A stretch of 64,000 nucleotides of DNA, from positions 1 to 64,000 of the forward strand of contig JOFO01000001.1 of assembly GCA_000721275.1 (NCBI GenBank). The letters are read 5' to 3'. The notes under the pieces are model-generated. The model worked only from the letters and a program-made list of their open reading frames with translations. It did no database searches and was not told the DNA's origin. Shown here piece by piece: positions 8,668 through 15,776 of the stretch. Each line of letters opens with the position of its first letter. Within the stretch, counting starts at the first letter, position 1. Source of the stretch: Microtetraspora glauca (GTDB lineage: Bacteria > Actinomycetota > Actinomycetes > Streptomycetales > Streptomycetaceae). Position numbers and translations under genes: made by a program.

Positions 8668-8836
8668 CCGGCCGGCTCCGGAGTCCGGCATCGTCGCTGG
8701 TGGGAGCGGTGCGGAGGCGTCCGGAGGGGGCCGGTCCACGATCCGGCGCCAGGCGGACCGGACATACAGGGGCAGAAGGCGCGGGGTGCCACCTCACCGA
8801 ACGCTCCCGTCCGCAAAGCCAGTAGCATGCGGCGCC

Positions 8837-9754
8837 ATGAGCACCCCCACTGGGCCCGCCAACGGCCTGCCTGTACGAATGCCGCGCCCCCGCCCGTCAG
8901 GGCGGCACCGCCGCCCCGACCCGGCGGCGGCGCCCGAGGGCGCTCCCGCCCTGGTGCTCGCCGTCCCCGGCGCGCCCTCGGCCGCCATACGCTCCCTGGC
9001 CGACGAGCTGGTGAGCATCGCCCGGTCCGAGCTGCCCGGCCTGGAGGCCGCGATCGGCTTCCTGGACGGCGACGGCGAGGAGTACCCGACGCTCGCCGGC
9101 GTGCTGACCGCCGCGGCGGAGCTGCGCGAGGAGCGGTACCGGATCGCCGTGGCCGCCGGCCGCGAGGTCGGCGCCCCCGAGGGCCCGGCCGCGATCGTCG
9201 TCCCGCTGCTCGCGGGCCCCGACAGCGCCGTCATGCGCCGGATCCGCCAGGCCGTCATGGACAGCGGCAACACCGCGGAGCTGACCGACGTGCTCGGCCC
9301 GCACCCGCTGCTCGCCGAGGCGCTGCACGTGCGCCTGTCGGAGGCGGGCCTGGCCCGCGCCGACCGGGCCCGGCTGTTCACCGTCGCCACGGCCGCGGAC
9401 GGCATCGTCCTGGCCACCGTGGGCGGCGAGGAGGCCGTGCAGGCCGCCGGCATCACGGGCATGCTGCTCGCGGCGCGGCTCGCCGTGCCGGTGATGGCCG
9501 CCGCGCTCGACCAGGAGGGCTCCATCGCCTCCGTGGCCGAGCAGCTGCGCGAGGCGGGCGCGGTGCAGCTGGCGCTGGCGCCGTACCTGATCGGCCCGGA
9601 GCTGGCCGAGGGCCTGCTCGACGAGGCGTCGAAGGAGGCCGGCTGCCCGGCGGCCGAGGCCCTGGGCGCGTACCCGGCCATCGGCAAGCTGGTGCTGTCG
9701 CAGTACGCGGCGGTGCTCGGCCTCCCGCAGCAGGGCGCGGCCCCCGCGCACTGA
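8837..9754 (+). CDS. CbiX/sirohydrochlorin-chelatase-like protein
   Basis: A 305-residue protein with two tandem chelatase-fold halves, as in long CbiX proteins. Residues about 37-150 (ALVLAVPGAPS...) and about 165-290 (RLFTVATAADGIVLATVGGE) read as repeats of the fold. The metal-binding His that opens true SirB/CbiX chelatases (HGS) is replaced by PGA in the first half and is not obvious in the second, so catalytic activity is doubtful; it may be a regulatory or degenerate relative. The ATG at 8837 gives a 40-residue Pro/Arg-rich N-terminus. A strong bidirectional hairpin follows. Confidence 0.65.
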   Translation: MSTPTGPANGLPVRMPRPRPSGRHRRPDPAAAPEGAPALVLAVPGAPSAAIRSLADELVSIARSELPGLEAAIGFLDGDGEEYPTLAGVLTAAAELREERYRIAVAAGREVGAPEGPAAIVVPLLAGPDSAVMRRIRQAVMDSGNTAELTDVLGPHPLLAEALHVRLSEAGLARADRARLFTVATAADGIVLATVGGEEAVQAAGITGMLLAARLAVPVMAAALDQEGSIASVAEQLREAGAVQLALAPYLIGPELAEGLLDEASKEAGCPAAEALGAYPAIGKLVLSQYAAVLGLPQQGAAPAH

Positions 9755-9768
9755 CGCCCGGAACGCAC

Positions 9769-9804
9769 GAGGGCCCGCACCGGAACCGTCCGGTGCGGGC
9801 CCTC
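9769..9804. terminator. Strong bidirectional terminator hairpin
   Basis: A perfect 16-bp stem (GAGGGCCCGCACCGGA and its complement) with a 4-nt ACCG loop lies between the convergent CbiX-like and lactonase genes. It is the longest perfect hairpin I noticed in the window and should stop transcription from both sides. Confidence 0.9.
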
Positions 9805-9835
9805 CGGCGTGCCCGGGGCGGCCCGAGCCCGGCCG

Positions 9836-10897
9836 TCAGTCGAAAACGACGCAGGTGACCGCCGGGGCCTCGACGGAGCCGGCCCGGACCGGGGTGCCGG
9901 TCCCCGGGTCGACGTCGAACCAGGTCACGTCGCCGGAGCGCTCGTTCGCCGCGTACAGGCGCCGTCCGGACGGGTCGAGGGCGAGGTCGCGCGGCCAGGT
10001 GCCGCCGCAGGGGACGGTGGCCGAGCGGATCGCCTCGTCACCGGACGGGGAGAGGACGAGGACGGCGAGGGTGTCGGTGCCGCGCACGGCCACCCACAGG
10101 AACCGCCCGTCCGGGGAGACGACGACGGCGGAGGGGTACGCCGGGCCCTCGGTGTCCGCGTCGACGAGCGGGATCTCCGCGAGGGGCGTCAGCTCGCCGC
10201 GCCGGCCGTCCCAGCGGCAGACGGTGACGGCGGGCTCCAGTTCGCCGACCACGTAGGCGTGGCCGCCGGCCGGGTGGAAGGCCAGGTGGCGGGGGCCGTA
10301 GCCGGGGCGCAGGGCGGTCTCCCGGTGGAGGCGGAGGGTGCCGGTGGCCGGGTCGAGGGCGCAGACGCGCACGGAGTCCGTGCCGAGGTCGACGCTGACC
10401 GTCCAGCGTCCGCTCGGGTCGGGCAACACCTGGTGGGCGTGGGGCGCGGCCTGCCGGTCGGCAACCGGTCCGCCGCCCTCGTGGCGCAGCACGCCGGTGG
10501 CCGGGCCGGGGACGCCGTCCGCGCCGAGGGGCAGGACGGAGACGCTGCCGGAGGTGTAGTTGGCGGTGAGGAGGTGGCCGCCGGCGACGGCGAGGTGGGT
10601 GGGTCCGGAGCCGCCGACCGGCGCGGGGGCGCCGAGCGGGCGCGGCGCGGGGCCGTCGGGGGCGAGGGCGGCGACGGCGCCCGGCTCGGTCTCGGAGACG
10701 GCGTAGAGGACGCCGCCGGAGAGGGCGAGGTACGAGGGGTCGGCGACGGCGTCGGTGGCGCCGGTGACGGTGAGCGCGCCGGTCTCCGGGTCGACGTCGG
10801 CGGCGAGCACGCCGAGGCCGCCGGCCGAGGTGAAGGAGCCGAGGTAGGCGCGTGCCCGCTCCGCCCGGTGCTCGTGTGTCTCGTCGGTCCCGCCCAC
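9836..10897 (-). CDS. Lactonase-family seven-bladed beta-propeller (6-phosphogluconolactonase-like)
   Basis: A 353-residue YbhE/Pgl-type propeller. Typical lactonase strings appear in order: YLGSFTSAGGLGVLAADVDP, VADPSYLALS, GPTHLAVAGGHLLTANYTSG, APHAHQVLPDPSGRW, YGPRHLAFHP, YPSAVVVSPDGRFLWVAVRG and WPRDLALDPSGRRLYAANER. The family hydrolyses 6-phosphogluconolactone or muconolactones; the exact substrate is not readable. Start GTG at 10897; the first 16 residues are non-conserved. A GGTCTAGACC palindrome sits 65 bp upstream and may be its operator. It follows the FUSC gene on the same strand. Confidence 0.82.
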   Translation of the reverse strand: MGGTDETHEHRAERARAYLGSFTSAGGLGVLAADVDPETGALTVTGATDAVADPSYLALSGGVLYAVSETEPGAVAALAPDGPAPRPLGAPAPVGGSGPTHLAVAGGHLLTANYTSGSVSVLPLGADGVPGPATGVLRHEGGGPVADRQAAPHAHQVLPDPSGRWTVSVDLGTDSVRVCALDPATGTLRLHRETALRPGYGPRHLAFHPAGGHAYVVGELEPAVTVCRWDGRRGELTPLAEIPLVDADTEGPAYPSAVVVSPDGRFLWVAVRGTDTLAVLVLSPSGDEAIRSATVPCGGTWPRDLALDPSGRRLYAANERSGDVTWFDVDPGTGTPVRAGSVEAPAVTCVVFD

Positions 10898-10962
10898 GGG
10901 CGCCTCCCCTGCCCAGGGGCCGGTCGCTCCGACCGGCCGTGTCGGGGCCGACGTTAGCAGGC

Positions 10963-10972
10963 GGTCTAGACC
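10963..10972. promoter_or_regulatory. GGTCTAGACC palindrome (GntR/DasR-like half-sites)
   Basis: A perfect 10-bp palindrome between FUSC and lactonase genes, 65 bp upstream of the lactonase start. GGTCTAGACC is the core of HutC-type GntR and DasR sites in Streptomyces; the flanking bases here match the DasR consensus only partly, so the regulator is uncertain. Confidence 0.45.
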
Positions 10973-11012
10973 AAGTTCGATCAGCCGGGGGCCGGCCGGC
11001 GGCGGCGCCGGG

Positions 11013-12524
11013 TCAGGAGCGGATCACGAGGGAGCCCGGCGGGGTGCGCAGCGGCTCGTCGAGGGCGGCGAGCAGCCGCTCCAGGCCGCTGACGTGCCCG
11101 AGGGCGGCGGGGGCCGGGTGGGGCGCGGGCTCGGGCTCGGCCGCCTGCCGGAGCGGGGCGGGCTCCGCCGGGCCGGGCGCGGTGAGCCGTTCGACGGCGG
11201 TCTCGACCCGCCAGCAGGCGGCGGCGAGCCGGGCGTCGTGGCTGGCGTCCGGGTCGGCGGCGACGGCCGCGAGGCCCCGCACCTCGGCGGCGCACTCGTC
11301 GAGCAGCGCGAGGACCCGGCGGGCGCGGCCCTTGCGCTCGCGGAACGGGCTGAGCGGGTGGACCAGCGGGGCGAGCGCGAGCCGCACCCGGCCGAGCAGC
11401 AGGTCCAGCTCGGCGACGTGCGGGGAGGGGTCGGCGCCCTCGTCGCCGGCGAGCCGGCGCTCGGAGGCGGCGGTCGCGGCGTGCACGGCCCGCAGGGCGC
11501 GCTGGATCCAGGCGTCGTTCACCGCGTGGGTGGTGACGGGAAGGATCAGCAGGACCGCGAGGGCGGCGCAGACCGCGCCGACGACGGTCTCCTCCAGGCG
11601 CAGCACGAGCAGCGCCGGGTCGAGGACGCCGAGGAGCCCGTAGAGCAGTCCGGCCATGACGGTGACGGCGAGCATCATCCAGCTGTAGGAGAGCGGCGCG
11701 GTGTAGAAGATGCCGAACACGCAGACCGCGACCAGGAGGGCGGTGGGCAGCGGGGCGCCATGCAGCGGCAGCGCGACGACCATGCCGACGGCGATGCCGA
11801 GCAGGGTGCCGAGGAAGCGGCGGAAGCCGCGGACCAGGGTCTCGCCGCGGGACACGGTGTTCACGAAGATCCACCAGGTGGTGCCGACGGCCCAGTACCA
11901 GCGCTCCTCGGAGAGCACCTGGCCGATGCCGAGCGCGACGGCGCAGGCGGCGGTGGCCTGGATCGCCTGCCGGGTGGTGATCCGGGCGAGGCCGGTGCCG
12001 GGGAGCGGGGCGGGCGCGGCGGGCGGCGGGGTGCACCGCTCGATGGGCCAGAGCGCGAACCGTACGGCCCCGGCCGCCGCGAGGGCGAGAGCCACGGCCG
12101 CGTACAGCTCGGGGAGTTGGCCGGGCACGGCGTGCAGGAACTGGGTGCTGAAGAAGTTCATGAACGCGAAGATGCCGAGCGCGTGACCGCGCGGGCCCCA
12201 GCGCCGGGCGTACACCCCGCAGAGGACGACCAGCAGGAAGGCGCCGTCGCGCAGCAGCGTGTGGTCGTGCAGCAGAGTGGCGAGCGCGAGGACCGGGAAA
12301 CCGGCGAGCGGCAGCAGCAGGGTGGTGCCGGCCTGGCCGCGGACGGTGGCGTCGGTGACGGTGAACAGGGCGAGCAGCGCCGCCAGTCCCCCGGTGATCG
12401 ACGCGGTCAGCGAGAACCCGGCCAGCTCGGCCGCGGTGACGGCGAGCGCGATGCCGAGCACCGCGCGCAGGCTGGTCCTGAGCCGCAGGAGCCCCGGATC
12501 CGGAGCCACGAACATCCTCTTCAC
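11013..12524 (-). CDS. FUSC-family (aromatic acid exporter-like) membrane protein
   Basis: About 503 residues. It has the duplicated FUSC/ArAE layout: a first block of hydrophobic helices (about residues 15-165, e.g. LLLVVLCGVYARRWGPRGHA, FFSTQFLHAVPG), a linker, a second helix block (about 190-345, ending PVTTHAVNDAW), then a cytoplasmic helical domain of about 150 residues rich in Arg, Ala and Glu. Such proteins export aromatic acids or other small compounds by proton-motive force. Start GTG at 12524 follows a GAGGGGG run; an ATG at 12515 is an alternative. It lies 115 bp upstream of the lactonase gene on the same strand. Confidence 0.8.
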   Translation of the reverse strand: MKRMFVAPDPGLLRLRTSLRAVLGIALAVTAAELAGFSLTASITGGLAALLALFTVTDATVRGQAGTTLLLPLAGFPVLALATLLHDHTLLRDGAFLLVVLCGVYARRWGPRGHALGIFAFMNFFSTQFLHAVPGQLPELYAAVALALAAAGAVRFALWPIERCTPPPAAPAPLPGTGLARITTRQAIQATAACAVALGIGQVLSEERWYWAVGTTWWIFVNTVSRGETLVRGFRRFLGTLLGIAVGMVVALPLHGAPLPTALLVAVCVFGIFYTAPLSYSWMMLAVTVMAGLLYGLLGVLDPALLVLRLEETVVGAVCAALAVLLILPVTTHAVNDAWIQRALRAVHAATAASERRLAGDEGADPSPHVAELDLLLGRVRLALAPLVHPLSPFRERKGRARRVLALLDECAAEVRGLAAVAADPDASHDARLAAACWRVETAVERLTAPGPAEPAPLRQAAEPEPAPHPAPAALGHVSGLERLLAALDEPLRTPPGSLVIRS

Positions 12525-12781
12525 GACGGTCGGCCGCCCCCTCGTCTTGCCGCTCGCCCGCCGTGCGCCCTGCCCCGGGGATGGTGGGGCGCGCACGGAC
12601 ACGACGAAGGCGCCGCCGTCCGGGCGGCCTCGTCGCCGTCCCGGCGCGCGGCGCCGAAAGTACCTGGTGCACACAAGAAAACCACCGACCGGGCGCTTGG
12701 CTCAAATCGCCGCTGAAAGGCTGGGCCAATGGCCCGGTCATCGCGCGTCGCACTGGCCCGTTTGCGAGCCAGTGGACCAGT

Positions 12782-13408
12782 TCAGCCGCGTCCGGCCGGA
12801 GCGGCCGGGGTACGCCGGAGCAGTGCGGCCAGCGCGGTGTGGCCGCGCCGCTCGGCGTGCCCCAGGGCGGTGGTGCCGTGGGCGTCGGGGAGTCCGGGGT
12901 CGGCGCCGGCGGCGAGCAGCAGGGCGACGACCTTCTGGTGGGCGGGGCCGCCGTCGCCGAGGATGACGGCCTGGAGGAGGGCGGTCCAGCCGAGGTCATC
13001 GACGTGGTCGACGGCGACCGGGGTGTCGCGCAGCACGGCGCGGACGTACGGCACGTGGCCGCGTTCGGCGGCGGGGACGAGACTGGTGCCGCCGAAGCGG
13101 TCCGTCAGCCGGAAGTCGGGGGCGGGGTCGGCGGCGAGCAGCACCCGCAGCATGGCGACGCTGCCGGTAGCGCCGGTGGCCAGCCAGGGGGTGTCGTGCC
13201 GGGCGTCGCGGGCGTTGACGTCGGCTCCGGCGGCGACGAGCGCGCGGGCGGCGTCGACGTGGTCGCCGAGGACGGCGAGGAGCAGCGGGGAACGCAGTTC
13301 CGCGTCGCGGGTCTCGGTCCTGGCACCGTCGGCGAGCGCGGCCCGGACGCCGTCGGCGTCGCCCCGGCGGGCGGCGCCGAGGAGCCGGTGGTGGGGTGTG
13401 ACGGTCAC
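12782..13408 (-). CDS. Ankyrin-repeat protein
   Basis: A 208-residue protein made of about six ankyrin repeats and no signal peptide. Readable units include HRLLGAARRGDADGVRAALA, SPLLLAVLGDHVDAARALVA followed by AGADVNARDA, and KVVALLLAAGADPGLPDAHG followed by TTALGHAERRGHTALAALLR. It is a protein-protein interaction module with no attached domain. GTG at 13408 follows GAGGAG. It is encoded downstream of the HbpS-like gene on the same strand with a 158-bp GGGGCGCG-rich spacer, so co-transcription is possible but not certain. Confidence 0.85.
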   Translation of the reverse strand: MTVTPHHRLLGAARRGDADGVRAALADGARTETRDAELRSPLLLAVLGDHVDAARALVAAGADVNARDARHDTPWLATGATGSVAMLRVLLAADPAPDFRLTDRFGGTSLVPAAERGHVPYVRAVLRDTPVAVDHVDDLGWTALLQAVILGDGGPAHQKVVALLLAAGADPGLPDAHGTTALGHAERRGHTALAALLRRTPAAPAGRG

Positions 13409-13566
13409 GGCGGTCTCCTCGGGGCCGGGGGTGGAGCGGGGCGCGGGGCGCGGGGGGCCTGGGGGCAGGCGCGGGGCGCGTGGGCACCGCGGGGGAAGCG
13501 GGGCACGTGGGCAGCGGGCCGGCGGCGTCCGGGCGGGCGGGCCCGGACGCCGCCGGGGTTCGGGTG

Positions 13567-14124
13567 TTACTTGGCGAGGGCGTCGACGCCGGCCTGGGCG
13601 AACTTCTGGTCGAGGTCGCCGGAGGGGGCGCCGGCCACGCCGATGCCGGCGATGGGCGCGTTCTTCGCGGTGACGGGGGCGCCGCCGCCGAGGAAGAGGG
13701 TGCCGGGGATGTCCTTGAGGTTGGGGGCCTGCTCCAGGCGCTTGACCAGCTCGGTGGTCGGGGCGTTCCAGGAGACGGCCGTGTACGCCTTCTTCTCGGC
13801 GGACTCGTAGGACTGCGGGCCGGCGCCGTCGCCGCGCAGGGTGACGATCGTGTTGCCGTTGCGGTCGACGACGGCGACCGAGACGCGCTGGTTCTCCTTC
13901 GCGGCGGCGTCGAGGGCCGCCTGCGCGGCCTTGGTGGCGGCGTCGATCGTCAGGTGGGTGCTGGTGGTGGTGTTCTTGTTCTTCACGTCGGCCTTGGCGA
14001 CGGCGGCGGGGGCGGCGGCCGGAGTGGCGGCGTTCGCGGAGACCGCGCCGAAGGTGCCGGCGCCGAGGGCGACGAGGGCCGCACCGCCGGTCAGGACACG
14101 GGCACGCTTCGAGATCTGCTTCAT
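13567..14124 (-). CDS. Secreted HbpS/GlcG-like (DUF336) protein
   Basis: 185 residues. A signal peptide (KR-rich start, hydrophobic core LVALGAGTFGAVSANA, cleavage near residue 33) precedes a GlcG/HbpS domain: TIDAATKAAQAALDAAAKEN, VSVAVVDRNGNTIVTLRGDG, AYTAVSWNAPT, PGTLFLGGGAPV and IAGIGVAGAPSGDLDQKFA. HbpS of Streptomyces reticuli is an extracellular haem-binding redox sensor partner of SenS/SenR. Here no sensor kinase or response regulator lies next to it, so a haem role is inferred from family only. ATG at 14124 with GAGGAG. It is divergent from an Lrp regulator across 354 bp. Confidence 0.85.
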   Translation of the reverse strand: MKQISKRARVLTGGAALVALGAGTFGAVSANAATPAAAPAAVAKADVKNKNTTTSTHLTIDAATKAAQAALDAAAKENQRVSVAVVDRNGNTIVTLRGDGAGPQSYESAEKKAYTAVSWNAPTTELVKRLEQAPNLKDIPGTLFLGGGAPVTAKNAPIAGIGVAGAPSGDLDQKFAQAGVDALAK

Positions 14125-14478
14125 GGTCGGGCACTCCTCGGGCTCGGACGGAAGGGGCGGACCGGAGTGACCGGCCCGGACGACCGGGAGGCCGTCTCGC
14201 CGTCCCGCTCTGCACTCCATCCTGGGGGCGGTACGGGGCCCGTGCAGTCGGCCCCGCGGATGGTCGCCGGACCCCGCCCGGCGGACCGGGGGATCAGCCG
14301 ATCGGACGACCCCGGGGGCGGGCGGGGTGCGCTAGGCGGGGGTGGGTGCGCCGGCGGAACGTGCCCCTCCGGAAGGGGGCCCGGCCGCTGGGTACAGTCA
14401 GGACGTTCCGGCGGATCGGCCCGCCGGGGCGGACCATCAGGCCGGGACCGACCCGGCGGCACGGGAGGCCGGCACGTC
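14125..14478. other. Divergent HbpS/Lrp intergenic region
   Basis: This 354-bp stretch holds no convincing gene. It must contain both promoters. A near-perfect palindrome CCCCTCCGGAAGGGG lies at 14364-14378, about 100 bp upstream of the Lrp start, and could be a regulator site; otherwise only GC-rich low-complexity sequence is seen. Confidence 0.5.
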
Positions 14479-14976
14479 ATGGCGGTGGACGAACTCGACA
14501 CCCGCATCCTGCGGCTCCTGATCGAGCAGCCGCGCACCAGCGTGCGCGAGTACGCCCGCGTCCTCGGCGTCGCCCGGGGCACCGTGCAGGCCCGTATCGA
14601 CCGGCTCGAACGGGACGGGGTGATCACGGCGACGGGCCCGGTCCTCTCCCCCGCCGCCCTCGGGCACCCGGTGCTCGCCTTCGTGCACGTGGAGGTCACC
14701 CAGGGGCACCTCGACGAGGTCGGCGACGCGCTCGCCGCCGTGCCGGAGATCGTCGAGGCGTTCTCCATCACCGGCGGCGGCGATCTGCTGACCCGGGTGG
14801 TGGCCCGGGACGCGGGCCATCTGGAGGACGTCATCCAGCGGCTGATCCAGCTGCCGGGCGTGGTCCGCACCCGCACGGAGATCGCGCTGCGCGAACGGGT
14901 CGCGCACCGGATGCTGCCGCTGGTGGAGTCGATCGGCCGCGGCGGAGCGGAACGGCGGGGCGCCGGGGGCCGGTGA
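14479..14976 (+). CDS. Lrp/AsnC-family transcriptional regulator
   Basis: 165 residues. An N-terminal HTH (DELDTRILRLLIEQPRTSVR, VARGTVQARIDRLERDGVIT) is followed by a RAM/AsnC ligand-binding domain (HPVLAFVHVEVTQGHLDEVG, EAFSITGGGDLLTRVVARDA, IQRLIQLPGVVRTRTEIAL). Such proteins form octamers that respond to amino acids. ATG at 14479. The C-terminal 15 residues (GRGGAERRGAGGR) run into tandem DNA repeats and look like a recent extension. The regulated gene is not evident; it is divergent from the HbpS-like gene. Confidence 0.88.
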   Translation: MAVDELDTRILRLLIEQPRTSVREYARVLGVARGTVQARIDRLERDGVITATGPVLSPAALGHPVLAFVHVEVTQGHLDEVGDALAAVPEIVEAFSITGGGDLLTRVVARDAGHLEDVIQRLIQLPGVVRTRTEIALRERVAHRMLPLVESIGRGGAERRGAGGR

Positions 14977-15052
14977 GTCCCATGGGGGCCGGGCCGGTGA
15001 GTCCCGTGAGGGGCCAGTGAGTCCCGTGGGCGCCGGTGAGTCCCGTGGGGCC
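14970..15052. repeat. Four short tandem repeats CCGGTGAGTCCCGTGGGG
   Basis: Imperfect copies start at 14970, 14994, 15014 and 15033, each containing C(C)(G/A)GTGAGTCCC(G/A)TG. The first copy contains the Lrp stop codon. Spacing is 24, 20 and 19 bp, so it is a small slipped-strand array and not a CRISPR. Confidence 0.75.
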
Positions 15053-15138
15053 GGAGGGCGGGGTCGTAAATGCGGTGCGGGGCGGGTGGCGGCGTGGCAG
15101 GGTACGGGGGTTCTGTTCCCGCGTACCGGAGCCGTCCC

Positions 15139-15759
15139 ATGGCGATACCCGCCCGACTCACGCCCCTGCTCGCCGAGTTCGACTTCGCCCGCCAGCGCCT
15201 GACGGACCGTCTGACCGGGCCGGTGGTGGACAGCGGCAACGGCACGGACGTGCCGGTCGGCCCGCTGACCGACGCCGAGTACCTGTGGGAGCCGGCGCCG
15301 GGCTGCTGGTCGGTGCGCCGGTTCGCCGACGGTCCCGGCCCGGCCGGCGCACTGCTGACCGGTACCGGCGCGTGGGGCCGGGAGAGCGCCCCGTATCCGC
15401 ATCCCGTGCCGCCGCCGTTCACCACCCTCGCCTGGCGGCTCACGCACCTGAGCGAACTGCTGGAACTGCGGGCCGACCACACCCACGGCACCCGTTCGCT
15501 GACCCGCGACGACTACCGGCCGGCCGGCGACGCCGCCACCGCCGTGGCCGACTTCGACCGGGCCGCCGGGGCGTGGCGGGAGGCGCTGCTGTCCGTCGGC
15601 GACGCGGAGCTGGACACGGTCGGGCACTGCACCTACCCGCACGGCAGCGACGCGGAGGAACCGTTCCTGGAGATCGTGTGGTGGGTGAACCAGGAACTGC
15701 TCCATCACGGCGCCGAGATCGCCCTGCTGCGCGACCTGTACCGGGTCCTGCACCCCTGA
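15139..15759 (+). CDS. DinB-fold protein
   Basis: 206 residues with the DinB/YfiT-like four-helix pattern. Metal-ligand type His residues sit in RLTHLSELLELRADH and near the C-terminus in NQELLHHGAEIALLRDLYR. The family includes thiol-dependent (mycothiol/bacillithiol) S-transferases; actinobacterial members may use mycothiol. The substrate is unknown. ATG at 15139. It is convergent with the PP2C gene, leaving 17 bp between stops. Confidence 0.8.
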   Translation: MAIPARLTPLLAEFDFARQRLTDRLTGPVVDSGNGTDVPVGPLTDAEYLWEPAPGCWSVRRFADGPGPAGALLTGTGAWGRESAPYPHPVPPPFTTLAWRLTHLSELLELRADHTHGTRSLTRDDYRPAGDAATAVADFDRAAGAWREALLSVGDAELDTVGHCTYPHGSDAEEPFLEIVWWVNQELLHHGAEIALLRDLYRVLHP

Positions 15760-15776
15760 CCGGCCCGGATGGGCGT

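Noticed and set aside
14970..15052. CRISPR array
   Set aside because: Repeats are short and degenerate with almost no spacer; no cas genes are in the window.
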